Origin: Deltaproteobacteria bacterium
GTDB lineage: Bacteria; Myxococcota_A; UBA796; SXON01
DNA length: 32,435 nt
NCBI GenBank assembly: GCA_014191855.1
Contig: BJHF01000074.1
Location: forward strand, 1-32,435
Direction of reading: 5' to 3'
Positions within the stretch are counted from its first letter, which is position 1. Each line of letters starts with the position of its first letter. Of the stretch, positions 1 through 7,650 are shown piece after piece. Under the pieces are notes generated by a model. It ran no database searches. It saw only the letters and a program-made list of their open reading frames with translations, and was not told the origin of the DNA. The translations under genes and the position numbers were made by a program.

Positions 1-279
1 CGGGCGTGCCGCGCCCCCCCCCCGGGGGCGGGGGGGGGGGGGGAGGGGGGGAGGGGGGGGGGGGGGGGGGGGCGCCGCGGCCGCCGGAGGCGGCGGAGGC
101 GGGGCCGCCATCCGCGGCACGGCCACCCGACCCGTTCCCCCAAAATCCACCTCGGACGTATCCAACGACAAGCTGACGCTCCCCTCTTCGTCGTCGCTCA
201 GGGCGGCGAGCGGCAGCTCGGCCGGCACCGGCTGCGTCGGCTCGTCGTCGAAGCTGCTTGGCGGCAGCTTGCGGCTCAC
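1..279 (-). CDS. Unknown protein with acidic N-terminus and Pro-rich linker (3' partial)
   Basis: I do not recognise this gene. The frame opens with GTG (277-279), whose last two bases form part of the TGA stop of the upstream gene (GTGA overlap, 276-279), so translation is probably coupled. No stop occurs before the window edge. The N-terminus reads MSRKLPPSSFDDEPTQP, then an Asp/Glu-rich stretch, then a Pro/Ala linker of more than 30 residues. An acidic patch around Glu-Pro-Thr-Gln is a common shape for Thr-phosphorylated, FHA-bound tails in bacteria with Ser/Thr kinases, but that is inference. No catalytic domain lies in the visible part. The polyproline end coincides with the doubtful G tract. 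Confidence 0.55.
   Translation of the reverse strand, partial: MSRKLPPSSFDDEPTQPVPAELPLAALSDDEEGSVSLSLDTSEVDFGGTGRVAVPRMAAPPPPPPAAAAPPPPPPPPPLPPPPRPRGGGAARP
14..72. repeat. Poly-C/poly-G tract at window edge
   Basis: A run of ten C (14-23) is followed by an almost uninterrupted G tract (24-72, broken by one C and two A). It lies inside an open minus-strand frame, where it reads as polyproline after a Pro/Ala-rich linker. A genuine proline linker may exist, but a G homopolymer at a contig end is also the usual signature of poly-G read artefacts. Sequence left of about 75 should not be trusted at base level. Confidence 0.8.
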
Positions 280-770
280 CCCGCACCCCGCACGCCGCAC
301 GCCGCGAGCACCGGCTCCTTCGGCCATCGGCCGCCAGCAGGCACGCCAACCCAGTCCTGCCCCGCCACATCTGGATGAAAATACCCCGGACGTTCCCGGA
401 TCCCCGGCTCGTCGTAGAGCGGATGCGCGGCCTCGGCGACGAGCTTCCCGTCCACCCGTACCTCGGCGAGCCCCGATCCCGCGACCACCACCCCCTCGGC
501 ATCGTTTGCCACCAGGATCACCGATAGATCCTCGTGTTCAACCCCGCGAAGCGCAGCCCACGCCGCATCCACCAACGCGAAGCGGTCGGCGCCGCTCACG
601 CCCGCCAGTGCATCCCGCGCGAGCTCCGCCGCGGCCCACCCCTCCTCCGGGGTGGAGCCCCACCGAAGGCGACCGGCCCACGCCAACGTCGCCCCGCCGC
701 TGCTCACGCGCCCGCGGAAGTGGCCGGTAAACGGCGCACGCCCCGGGGTGCCTAGGAGCAACGCGCGCAA
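276..770 (-). CDS. Hypothetical protein, TTG start
   Basis: A 164-residue protein of unknown function. The start is TTG (768-770), three bases after the thiolase stop. It is supported by a strong Shine-Dalgarno GGGAGGT seven bases upstream, within the 3' end of the thiolase gene. The protein is Ala/Gly-rich with alternating strand and helix character and no signal peptide or membrane segment. A central stretch (DLSVILVANDAEGVVVAGSGL) resembles the strand-turn-strand rhythm of PP2C-like or Ntn-like folds, but no metal-binding Asp pattern is visible, so I do not assign a family. It is last but one in the minus-strand operon and overlaps the next gene by 4 bp. Confidence 0.65.
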   Translation of the reverse strand: MRALLLGTPGRAPFTGHFRGRVSSGGATLAWAGRLRWGSTPEEGWAAAELARDALAGVSGADRFALVDAAWAALRGVEHEDLSVILVANDAEGVVVAGSGLAEVRVDGKLVAEAAHPLYDEPGIRERPGYFHPDVAGQDWVGVPAGGRWPKEPVLAACGVRGAG

Positions 771-773
771 GCG

Positions 774-1919
774 TCAGACCTCCCGATCGATGATCGTGGT
801 GATCCCCTGCCCGAAGCCGATGCACATCGTCGTGAGGCCGAGCTGACCGCCAGAGCGCTCCAGAACACCCAGGAGCGTCGCGAACAAGCGCGCTCCCGAG
901 GCCCCGAGCGGGTGCCCGAGCGCGATCGCGCCGCCGTGCACGTTCGTCTTTGCGAAGTCGAAGCCGAGGTCGCGACCGCAGCCGAGCGCCACGCTGGCGA
1001 AAGCCTCGTTGATCTCCACCGCGTCGATGTCCCCGATCGAGAGGCCAGCCTGGGCCAGGGCCCTGCGCGTGGCGGGCACCGGGGCCGTGAGCATGATCGT
1101 CGGGTCGCACCCCGCCGTCGCCATCGCGACGATGCGCGCGCGCGGCTTGAGGCCGTACTCCCGCACCGCGCGCTCGCTCGCGATGAGCATCGCCGCCGCG
1201 CCATCGGTGATCTGGGAGCTCGAAGCGGCCGTAACCACCCCATCCTCCTTGAACGCGGGCTTGAGTTTGGCGAGATCCGCTGGAGAGGAGCCGCGACGAA
1301 TACCATCGTCTCTTGAAACGCCGCTCACTGCGGTGATCTCTGCGTCGAACGCGCCCGCATCCTGTGCCGCTGCCGCGCGCCGGTGGCTCTCAAAGGAGTA
1401 TGCGTCCAGCTCCGCGCGGCTCAGGCCGTAGCGCTGCGCAACGAGCTCGGCGCTGATGCCCTGCGGCACGATGGTGTAGCGCCAGGACATCTCGGGCGCC
1501 GGGGCGGCCATGTTGCCATTGAGGAACATGTCGCTCCCCATCGGCACGCGGCTCATCATCTCCACGCCGCCAGCGATGACGAGGTCCTGAAATCCGGAGG
1601 CGCACCCCATCGCCGCGAAGTTCACCGCCTGTTGCGAGCTGCCGCACATCCGGTTCACGGTCGTGCCGGTTACACTCACGGGGAAGCCAGCCACCAACGC
1701 GGCGTTACGCCCGATGTTGAGCCCCTGCTCGCCAACCGGGGTAACGTTGCCCATCACCACATCCTCGACCAGCGCCGGATCGATCCCAACCCGCGCCACC
1801 AGCGCCTTGAGCGTGTGCGCCGCGAGCTGGTCGGGGCGCACCCCCGAGAGGGCGCTTTGGCCCTTGCTCACGCGCGCGAGAGGCGTACGAACGGCGTCGA
1901 CGAGGTAGGCGATTCCCAT
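774..1919 (-). CDS. Acetyl-CoA C-acyltransferase (thiolase)
   Basis: A 381-residue type II thiolase that cleaves or forms 3-ketoacyl-CoA using CoA or acetyl-CoA, acting in the cytoplasm in beta-oxidation or acetoacetyl-CoA formation. Length is normal for the family. The nucleophile is Cys92 in NRMCGSS, with the NEAF motif at about 304-307, His336 in GGAIALGHPLGASGAR and the second catalytic Cys366 in CIGFGQG. The last motif is usually CIGGGQG, so Phe replaces a Gly. The gene starts 9 nt after tcdA stops, with AGGT upstream, so both are probably co-transcribed. Whether the enzyme is degradative (FadA-like) or biosynthetic cannot be settled from sequence alone; no other beta-oxidation gene is nearby. 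Confidence 0.93.
   Translation of the reverse strand: MGIAYLVDAVRTPLARVSKGQSALSGVRPDQLAAHTLKALVARVGIDPALVEDVVMGNVTPVGEQGLNIGRNAALVAGFPVSVTGTTVNRMCGSSQQAVNFAAMGCASGFQDLVIAGGVEMMSRVPMGSDMFLNGNMAAPAPEMSWRYTIVPQGISAELVAQRYGLSRAELDAYSFESHRRAAAAQDAGAFDAEITAVSGVSRDDGIRRGSSPADLAKLKPAFKEDGVVTAASSSQITDGAAAMLIASERAVREYGLKPRARIVAMATAGCDPTIMLTAPVPATRRALAQAGLSIGDIDAVEINEAFASVALGCGRDLGFDFAKTNVHGGAIALGHPLGASGARLFATLLGVLERSGGQLGLTTMCIGFGQGITTIIDREV
778..784 (-). promoter_or_regulatory. Shine-Dalgarno that decides a TTG start
   Basis: GGGAGGT on the minus strand ends seven bases before TTG 768-770. It lies inside the last codons of the thiolase gene. It is one of the few strong SD sites in the window and belongs to an operon-internal gene. 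Confidence 0.65.
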
Positions 1920-1928
1920 CGGTCCGAC

Positions 1929-2777
1929 CTATCCGACCGTACCCGCGGGCGCCCTCACGTTGAACCGGATCTTCTTCTTGCGCGGAGCGTACATCGGCGT
2001 GGCGCGATCACTGGACAACACCGGGCGTTGAAGCATTCGATTCACGACCGTGCCCGCGAGCGCCAGCCCGAACATCGCGGGCATCCAGCTCACCGTTCCC
2101 TGCACCACGTTTCGGTGCCCGCAGGAGTGGTGTTCGTTTTCTCCCGAGGGGCAGATGCAGTGGAATTCATCGGCTACAACCTCGTCCAGCTCGTGCGGCT
2201 CCTCGTCTGTCCACGCGCACTCGATGCCCGAGTGCACGCCGAGCGCTCGCAGCTCGGTCCTCACGACCCTCGCCAACGGATCCTTCTCCGTACGGCTGAT
2301 GTCGGTGACCCGGATCCGGGTCGGGTCCATCCTCCCTCCCGCCCCCATCGCGCTTACGACGGACTGCCCCCCGCGCGTACACGCCACCAGCAACGCCACT
2401 TTTGCGGTCACGTTGTCGATGGCGTCGATCACGAAGTCGTACCCCGGAGCCAGGAGCTCATCGGCGTTCTCCGCCTCGAAGAACCGCTGCTCCGCCGCGA
2501 CCACGGCCTTCGGATTGATCGACCGACACCGCTCCGCCATGAGGCCCACCTTGCTCGCACCGATGGTTCTCCGGGTGGCGTGGAGCTGGCGGTTGAGGTT
2601 GGTGAGGCACACCTGATCGAAGTCGACCAGTGTGATGTGCCCCACGCCAGCCCGCGCGATGGCCTCCGCAGCGTAGCTGCCTACGCCGCCCACGCCTACG
2701 ACCATGACGCGCGCCGCTTGCAACCGCGCCCAGCCCGCCTTCCCGACGAGTAATTCCGTTCGTTGAAACGGGTGCAT
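1929..2777 (-). CDS. tcdA: tRNA threonylcarbamoyladenosine dehydratase (TcdA/CsdL)
   Basis: A 282-residue E1-like (ThiF/MoeB superfamily) enzyme that uses ATP to cyclise t6A37 of ANN-decoding tRNAs to ct6A. The N-terminus carries the nucleotide-binding GVGGVGS (28-34), the acidic LVDFD (50-54), the NLNRQ signature (60-64) and DAIDN (118-122). The second half has the family's conserved SRTEKDPLA region and a Cys-rich segment ending in a hydrophobic patch, as in E. coli TcdA. The gene begins 3 nt after the upstream lipoprotein gene stops, with no clear SD, so translation probably depends on coupling. The CsdA/CsdE sulphur-transfer partners that flank it in enterobacteria are absent here. Confidence 0.93.
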   Translation of the reverse strand: MHPFQRTELLVGKAGWARLQAARVMVVGVGGVGSYAAEAIARAGVGHITLVDFDQVCLTNLNRQLHATRRTIGASKVGLMAERCRSINPKAVVAAEQRFFEAENADELLAPGYDFVIDAIDNVTAKVALLVACTRGGQSVVSAMGAGGRMDPTRIRVTDISRTEKDPLARVVRTELRALGVHSGIECAWTDEEPHELDEVVADEFHCICPSGENEHHSCGHRNVVQGTVSWMPAMFGLALAGTVVNRMLQRPVLSSDRATPMYAPRKKKIRFNVRAPAGTVG

Positions 2778-2780
2778 GCG

Positions 2781-3530
2781 CTACTGCGGATCGGCCGACC
2801 AGGTGCCTGCGATGCGCAAGGAGTCGCCGCCGGTCTGGAACGTCTTGTCGTACTCGGCCGCGAAGTGCCCGCCTTCCTTCCCCGTGCCGGTGTAGGGCGT
2901 TCGGTACTCTGTACCATCGCTCTCCGCGACCAGCGTGCCCGAGATGCTGCTCCCGCTCTGGCTGCCGTCGATGCGGAAATCCATGTCGTACTGCCCGTCG
3001 AGCGTGCAGCGGCCCGTGCCATCAATCACCCCCGAGCCGCTGACCGTGAGGCTCACGGTGCCGGGGCAGTCCCCGTCGAACTTGCCGTATTCACCGTCGT
3101 ACCACACGTGCGTGGACATCGTTCCGGCGTACGTGCCGGGGCCGCCGCTGCCCGTATCTCCGGTGTCATGGCCGGTGTCCTCCGGCTTGTCCTTCACGGT
3201 GATGTCCACGTTCTTCCCGTAGTGTTCGCCGCTGATCACTACGTCTACCTCAACCGTGTAGTCCCCCGGATCGAGGTCGGACACCTCGGCGCTCTCGCCG
3301 CGGATCTCCCGATCGTCCACCGTCCACGTTACCGCGCCGAGATCGACCTTTTTCTGCCCTTCCTTCGCAGATACCTCCAGCGCGATCGACTCGTCCCAGT
3401 CGAACCGGTCCCCATCCCCCGGCGAGTCGATGCTCACGGTGATCGCGAGATCCGGGCCCCCGGAGGTGTCCTCCTCGTCGGGGGAGCCGCAGCCGAGCAA
3501 CACGAGGAGAGGCAGGAGGGTGCGCAACAT
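2781..3530 (-). CDS. Lipoprotein with Ig-like domain and DTG linker
   Basis: A 249-residue exported protein beginning MLRTLLPLLVLLGCGS. The lipobox LLGC predicts lipidation and acidic residues follow (DEEDTSG). Residues about 25-110 resemble an Ig/PKD-like beta domain (VSIDSPGDGDRF ... GDYTVEVDVVISG). A DTGHDTGDTG linker then leads to a C-terminal beta-rich domain of about 115 residues with two Cys and many Gly/Thr (lipocalin- or calycin-like in texture, not assignable). ATG 3528-3530 was chosen over an in-frame start 45 nt upstream because the signal peptide begins there and TATGAT lies 6 nt before it. It heads the operon containing tcdA and the thiolase; a functional link is not apparent. 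Confidence 0.8.
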   Translation of the reverse strand: MLRTLLPLLVLLGCGSPDEEDTSGGPDLAITVSIDSPGDGDRFDWDESIALEVSAKEGQKKVDLGAVTWTVDDREIRGESAEVSDLDPGDYTVEVDVVISGEHYGKNVDITVKDKPEDTGHDTGDTGSGGPGTYAGTMSTHVWYDGEYGKFDGDCPGTVSLTVSGSGVIDGTGRCTLDGQYDMDFRIDGSQSGSSISGTLVAESDGTEYRTPYTGTGKEGGHFAAEYDKTFQTGGDSLRIAGTWSADPQ

Positions 3531-3536
3531 CGGCCC

Positions 3537-3542
3537 ATCATA
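3537..3542 (-). promoter_or_regulatory. Candidate -10 element (TATGAT), leaderless
   Basis: TATGAT on the minus strand ends 6 nt before ATG 3530, which would place +1 at the start codon. No Shine-Dalgarno lies between. This is one of about a dozen similarly placed motifs in the window. Confidence 0.5.
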
Positions 3543-3647
3543 ACAGAGGGAACCGGGGCCGGTGAGCCCGCCCACTAGGCCGGCAGCCTGCGGTCGCGCC
3601 GCGGCCCAAGCCGGCTACGAGGACGGAACTGCACCTCGGAGCACGAC

Positions 3648-4085
3648 ATGGGCATCCTCGACCGCATCAAGCGCCACCTCCCGATCGTCGGCACCCCGGC
3701 CCCCAAGCCGAACATTCCGCTCTACGTGCGGCCCGCGCCACGTGCCCCGGAGCCCGAAGAAGCCGCTTCCCCCCGTGGGGATCGCCCCGTACCCGAATAC
3801 GTCGCCGAGCTCATCAAAGCGCACAAGGTCGTGCTCTTCATGAAGGGCACGCCCGACGCGCCGAGCTGCGGCTTCTCGGCCTCCGCCTCCAGCATCCTCC
3901 GCGGCTATGGCCAGCCGTTCCACACGTTCGATGTGCTGGTGGATGGCGATGTCCGCGAGGGCGTGAAGCAGTTCAGCAATTGGCCCACGATCCCGCAGGT
4001 GTTCATCAACGGCGAGTTCGTGGGCGGCTCCGACATCCTCAAGCAGCTTCACGAGTCGGGCGACCTCAAGACGATGCTGAGCTGA
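3648..4085 (+). CDS. Monothiol CGFS glutaredoxin (Grx4/GrxD type)
   Basis: A 145-residue cytoplasmic protein that binds or delivers [2Fe-2S] clusters with glutathione. The glutaredoxin fold occupies residues about 48-145: MKGTPDAPSCGFS with the single active Cys74, the cis-Pro segment WPTIPQVF (112-119) and GGSDI (126-130), all diagnostic of the monothiol Grx4 class. An N-terminal extension of roughly 47 residues rich in Pro and charged residues is not part of the core fold; typical GrxD is about 105-115 residues. GGAG lies 7 nt before ATG. The gene is divergent from the 3530 lipoprotein gene across 117 bp and is followed after 47 nt by the PrsW-like gene on the same strand. Confidence 0.93.
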   Translation: MGILDRIKRHLPIVGTPAPKPNIPLYVRPAPRAPEPEEAASPRGDRPVPEYVAELIKAHKVVLFMKGTPDAPSCGFSASASSILRGYGQPFHTFDVLVDGDVREGVKQFSNWPTIPQVFINGEFVGGSDILKQLHESGDLKTMLS

Positions 4086-4132
4086 CGCTCGGGTAGCGCT
4101 CCGGGCTACGTTGTTGCGGCCCCGGAGTCTGC

Positions 4133-5116
4133 GTGTTCCTCGTCTTGTCGTTGTTGAGCGTGGTCTGCGCCTCGGTGCCGATGCTCACCTTCCTGCTGAT
4201 CATCTGGTACATGGATCGCCATGAGCGTGAGCCGCTCTGGTTGTTCTTCCTCACCTTTTTGTGGGGCGCGTGCGGTGCGGTGAGCTTTGCGCTCATCGGG
4301 AATGAGACCTTCAGCGCGATCCTCAGCGTGATCGTGGGTCCCGAGCTGGCCGACACGATGGCGGCCACGATCATCGCCCCGCTCGTCGAGGAGCCGATGA
4401 AGGCGCTGGTCCTGTTCGCGGTGATGTTTTCCCGGCACTTCGACAACGCGACAGACGGCTTCGTGTACGGGGCCGCGGCGGGGCTGGGTTTCGGAATGAC
4501 CGAGAACTTCTTCTATTTTCTGAACGTCGCGGCTTCCGGGGATGTGTTCGGCTGGATGATGACCGTGGTGATCCGCACCTTCTTCTCCGCCGTGATGCAC
4601 GCCTGCGCCACGTCGTGTGTCGGTGCGATGCTCGGCTTCGCTCGCTTCCGGGGTTGGGGCTGGAAGATCGCGGCCCTCCCCCTCGGCTTCGGCTTCGCCA
4701 TGAGCATCCACGCGCTCTGGAACGGGATGCTCACGGTGGGGGATCTCACCGCGAACATGGGCTTCATGCTCGCGAACCTTGGCCTGTTCATCGTCGAATT
4801 CGTGGTGCTTGTCGCCGTGTTCCAGCTCGCCCTCTGGGAAGAGCGCGGCACCATCCGTCGCGAGCTGGCCGACGAGGTGCAGCAACGGCTGGTTCCCCTC
4901 GCCCACGCCAAGGCGGTCGGGAGCTGGCTCGTCCGTGGAAAACAGCACTGGGTGCCGAAAGGCGTGCCGCATGGGCAGTACGTGAAAGCGCTCACGACGT
5001 TGGCGTTGCGAAAGCACCAGGCACGAAATTCCAGCTCCGGCGGCTACGCCTTCTACAGCGAAGAAGTGGTGCGGCTGAGGCGGGAAGTTGCGGGATTGCT
5101 GGCGTTGGCGAAGTAG
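4133..5116 (+). CDS. PrsW-family intramembrane metalloprotease
   Basis: A 327-residue polytopic membrane protein with about seven to eight hydrophobic segments in residues 1-235 and a soluble charged C-terminal tail. Family motifs are present: EEPMK (86-90), GFGMTEN (119-125, a glutamate in a membrane helix), His156 in the next helix and SIHALWNG (191-198). PrsW proteins cleave membrane substrates such as anti-sigma factors in Bacillus; the substrate here is unknown. The start is GTG 4133 with CGGAG about 7 nt upstream. It probably shares an operon with the glutaredoxin gene. Its stop is one base from the stop of the convergent gene at 5118. Confidence 0.88.
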   Translation: MFLVLSLLSVVCASVPMLTFLLIIWYMDRHEREPLWLFFLTFLWGACGAVSFALIGNETFSAILSVIVGPELADTMAATIIAPLVEEPMKALVLFAVMFSRHFDNATDGFVYGAAAGLGFGMTENFFYFLNVAASGDVFGWMMTVVIRTFFSAVMHACATSCVGAMLGFARFRGWGWKIAALPLGFGFAMSIHALWNGMLTVGDLTANMGFMLANLGLFIVEFVVLVAVFQLALWEERGTIRRELADEVQQRLVPLAHAKAVGSWLVRGKQHWVPKGVPHGQYVKALTTLALRKHQARNSSSGGYAFYSEEVVRLRREVAGLLALAK

Positions 5117-5117
5117 C

Positions 5118-5765
5118 CTACCACCAGTCCGGCGCCTCCCCGATCCATTCGGGCGTGCCTTCCACATAGCCGGGGAACGCGGTGAACTGACTCAGGACGG
5201 ACCCTACCGGGCGACTGCCGTCCCAGATGGCGTGGTACACGTCGCCGCTGCGGGCGATCTCGACGCCGACTTCTTCGGCGATTGCGGCGGGGTCTGCCGT
5301 GTCTTCGAACTGCACGAACGCGCTAGCCCCCACAAAATCTTCGCCCTGGATCAGCGTTTCGATCGAAGCGTTCGCGCCGGTGTAGCGGAACACGAAGAAG
5401 TCTCCCAGAACACCGGAGAAGCTGCTCGATTCGAACTCGCCCGTGCCCCAGTCTTCGTTGTTGCTGCAGCTCGACCAGTTGCCGACCGCCTGGTAGCGCA
5501 CATCCCCCTGCAGCGGCACACCCGCCCACTCGCGCCCCTGCGCGGCCACCGTGGCGCTGTCGGCCAGATCGCCCGACTCCGCGAGGAACAAGTCGATCCC
5601 GATGGTGCAGTCGGAGCGCAGCGTACCCGGCGAAACGGCGGCCACCGCGGCGAGGTAGGGATCGCCCGGGTCGATCACCCGCTCCTCGGTGTCGTTCAGT
5701 TCAATGTTTTCGGCGCAGGCCGTGGAGAGGAGCAAGAAAGCGCCGAATGGTGAGCAGCTTCGCAT
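5118..5765 (-). CDS. Putative lipoprotein, unknown function
   Basis: A 215-residue protein starting MRSCSPFGAFLLLSTAC; the STAC lipobox and following acidic linker (AENIELNDTEERVIDPGD) indicate a lipoprotein. The body is rich in Ser, Asp and aromatic residues with a few Cys, suggesting a small extracytoplasmic beta-domain. I recognise no family. It is convergent with the PrsW gene (1 bp between stops) and divergent from the VWA lipoprotein gene at 6053. A recognisable promoter with a dyad over its -35 lies upstream (5780-5815). Confidence 0.72.
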   Translation of the reverse strand: MRSCSPFGAFLLLSTACAENIELNDTEERVIDPGDPYLAAVAAVSPGTLRSDCTIGIDLFLAESGDLADSATVAAQGREWAGVPLQGDVRYQAVGNWSSCSNNEDWGTGEFESSSFSGVLGDFFVFRYTGANASIETLIQGEDFVGASAFVQFEDTADPAAIAEEVGVEIARSGDVYHAIWDGSRPVGSVLSQFTAFPGYVEGTPEWIGEAPDWW

Positions 5766-5779
5766 GGTGAACCCGTGCC

Positions 5780-5808
5780 ATCGTAGCCGCGGGGAAGGAG
5801 GCCCGCAA
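5780..5808 (-). promoter_or_regulatory. Candidate sigma70-type promoter
   Basis: On the minus strand TTGCGG (5803-5808) and TACGAT (5780-5785) are separated by exactly 17 nt. Transcription would start about 8 nt before ATG 5765. The -10 matches consensus at four of six positions and the -35 at three. It is the only start in the window where both boxes are visible. Confidence 0.45.
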
Positions 5809-5815
5809 GTTGCGG
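5803..5815. promoter_or_regulatory. 13-bp dyad (possible operator)
   Basis: CCGCAA-G-TTGCGG is a perfect inverted repeat with one central base. It covers the proposed -35 box of the minus-strand lipoprotein gene, a position where a dimeric repressor would compete with RNA polymerase. No cognate regulator is identified in the window. Confidence 0.4.
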
Positions 5816-5819
5816 TTGG

Positions 5820-5977
5820 GCGATGTGGGCGGCCCCGCGATCAAGGGGGCCCGCCGCGGTCCCCCGGCGGGGACCGGGAAAGGCGGGCGCCCACGAGGGA
5901 ACCTGCCGAGGAGGTCGGTGCCGGGCCCCGGGCGGACGCGGAGCGGCCGGCTGGGTCAAGCGCCGACCCCACATCGC
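5820..5977. ncRNA. Candidate structured RNA or DNA element in divergent gap
   Basis: Ten exactly complementary bases close a 158-bp region: GCGATGTGGG (5820-5829) with CCCACATCGC (5968-5977). Inside are GGCCCC/GGGGCC (5831-5836 with 5846-5851), GCCCGCC/GGCGGGC (5849-5855 with 5882-5888) enclosing an 8-bp hairpin with tetraloop (CGGTCCCC 5857-5864, GGGGACCG 5869-5876), and GGGTC/GACCC (5953-5957 with 5965-5969). Some of these are mutually exclusive. Both flanking genes have candidate promoters outside the element, so it is not obviously a 5' UTR. I see no RNase P, SRP, tmRNA or riboswitch core. The strand is undetermined, and high GC makes chance pairing a real alternative. Confidence 0.3.
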
Positions 5978-6039
5978 GGCGCCGCCGAGCCGCCCTCCCC
6001 TCCACTGAACAAGCCAGCGCCTCCGCCGACCCGACGCGC

Positions 6040-6045
6040 TATCGT
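6040..6045 (+). promoter_or_regulatory. Candidate -10 element (TATCGT), leaderless
   Basis: TATCGT ends 7 nt before ATG 6053. The GTGGAGG between it and the start ends only 2 nt from ATG, too close to act as a normal Shine-Dalgarno. Confidence 0.45.
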
Positions 6046-6052
6046 GGAGGCC

Positions 6053-7627
6053 ATGGCCTCCAACGTGCGCGCCCTCCCCCTTCTGATCGCGTTCGCCTCC
6101 CTCCCCGGATGCGAGGAGGCCGCGGATACCGGGGCCGCAACGCCATCGAGCGGCGACGTCGTGGCGATCCCCTCCCACCTCGACTTCGGCGAGGTCGCGC
6201 AGGGGGTTTCCCACACGTTGTCCGCAAGCGTGCAGAACGTCGGGGACGCGGCGGCCGAAGTGGTGTCCGTTACCTCAGATTCCGGGCAGTTGACCACCGA
6301 TCTCTCACGCGGCACCACGCTCTCCCCGAACGGGTTCGTTGCGTTCTCGGTGGACTGGCTGCCCGAACCCGGCGCCACGCTGGACGACGCCGTAACGGTG
6401 ACCGTTTCACGGCGCGGCGGCGAGCTGGACACGATCTCCCTGCCGATCACCGGCTACGCCACGGGGCCGATCCTCGCGCTGACCACGGACACCCTCGATG
6501 TCGGAGCCGTGGGCGTCGGCTGCAGCGCGAGCGCGTGGGTGACTGCGGAGAACCTCGGGAGTGACGTGCTGCGGATCGAGGACATCGAGCTTACCGCCGA
6601 CCGCGAATTCCAGCTCAGCGACATCGCCGGCGAAGCGCTGACCCTGCCATGGGCGCTGGCCCCCGGCGCGACCCAGAGCGCGCGGCTCACCTACACGCCC
6701 ACCACCGAAGCCGCGCAGAGCGCGCACCTCGTGATCACGACGAACGACGTCTACACGCCGATCGCGGATTTGGACGTCGCGGGCACCGGCACCATGGAGT
6801 GGATCACTCAGGACGAGGAGGTGGAGGAGCAGGCGATCGCGGCGATCGTGGTGGCGAATGAGGTGTTGCTGTCGATGTACGCCGACGAGTTCGAGGCCGC
6901 GCTGCCCTACTTCTTCGAGGCCCTGCTCGCGCGCAAGGTGCCGTTCCGGATCGCGTTCACGATGGACGCCGCGGGCAAGATCTGGGGCGACACCGCGTAC
7001 ATTGACGACTCCTACGCCCCCCTCGACGCGGCGAGCGGCGCAGTCGCGATGCTCGGCGAAACGGTGGGGAACGACAACGACGCGCTCTTGCGTAGCTTCC
7101 TCGACGCGTTGGCTGGGAATCAGCTTTGGTTGATCGACGAATCGGCCCAATGGGCCGCCTCGCAGTTGAACTTCGTCGGCATCAACAACGACCAGGAGCA
7201 GAGCGGGCTCAGCGCCCGCGCGTTCGTTGAGAATGCGGCAGACTTCAAGGCGGGGGAAGCGGGCATGATCACGGTGCACGCGGTCGCGGGGGACGAGCCG
7301 GGCGGATGCGGCGGCGCGGACCCTGCCGGCGAGCTCTACGAGGCCACCGTCTACACTGGCGGCACCTTCGCGAGCATCTGCAACACGGACTGGCCGGAAA
7401 CGCTGGTGGCGCTCGCGGAGGGCATGCCCGGGGCCAGCGCCTACTTGTTCGTGTTGGACGAAACCCCCGTCGATGGCTCCCTCACGGTGTCGGTAGACGG
7501 GGTGCTTGCGGAGAGCGGCTGGGGTTACTCCCAAGCCCGAAACACCGTGATTTTCGACGAGGGCTCGCGACCGGAGAGCGGCGCGGTGGTGACGCTGCGG
7601 TACGCGAAGGTTTGTGAGGGGGAGTAG
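6053..7627 (+). CDS. Choice-of-anchor/Ig-like lipoprotein with degenerate VWA-like domain
   Basis: A 524-residue lipoprotein beginning MASNVRALPLLIAFASLPGC (lipobox LPGC, then EEAADTG). Residues about 40-245 form two ASH/choice-of-anchor D Ig-like repeats (pattern LDFGEVAQG...NVG...; LDVGAVGVGC...ENLGSDVL). Residues about 260-480 have von Willebrand-A-like secondary structure and the family-typical segments NNDQEQSG, GGTFASICNTDW and a final beta sandwich (TVSVDGV...VVTLRYAKV). The metal-site DxSxS is not visible, so the VWA part may be degenerate. Such proteins are abundant in Myxococcota and are presumed surface adhesins or scaffolds. ATG 6053 was chosen over the longer open frame from 5810 because the signal peptide starts here. 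Confidence 0.78.
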   Translation: MASNVRALPLLIAFASLPGCEEAADTGAATPSSGDVVAIPSHLDFGEVAQGVSHTLSASVQNVGDAAAEVVSVTSDSGQLTTDLSRGTTLSPNGFVAFSVDWLPEPGATLDDAVTVTVSRRGGELDTISLPITGYATGPILALTTDTLDVGAVGVGCSASAWVTAENLGSDVLRIEDIELTADREFQLSDIAGEALTLPWALAPGATQSARLTYTPTTEAAQSAHLVITTNDVYTPIADLDVAGTGTMEWITQDEEVEEQAIAAIVVANEVLLSMYADEFEAALPYFFEALLARKVPFRIAFTMDAAGKIWGDTAYIDDSYAPLDAASGAVAMLGETVGNDNDALLRSFLDALAGNQLWLIDESAQWAASQLNFVGINNDQEQSGLSARAFVENAADFKAGEAGMITVHAVAGDEPGGCGGADPAGELYEATVYTGGTFASICNTDWPETLVALAEGMPGASAYLFVLDETPVDGSLTVSVDGVLAESGWGYSQARNTVIFDEGSRPESGAVVTLRYAKVCEGE

Positions 7628-7650
7628 GGAGCGGGGGCGTTCCGCGGCCC

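Noticed and set aside
4106..5167. 353-codon minus-strand open frame opposite the PrsW gene
   Set aside because: Antisense shadow: composition is His/Arg/Glu-rich without domains, while the plus strand has clear PrsW motifs.
5820..5977. Known RNA (RNase P, SRP, tmRNA, TPP or cobalamin riboswitch)
   Set aside because: Looked for the conserved cores on both strands (for example GAGGAAAGTCC, the SRP GGAAG loop, CTGAGA) and did not find them; an isolated GAACCTG is not enough for TPP.
5810..6052. N-terminal extension of the VWA lipoprotein frame
   Set aside because: The extension is Arg/Pro-rich and covers the structured element; the signal peptide with lipobox begins at 6053.
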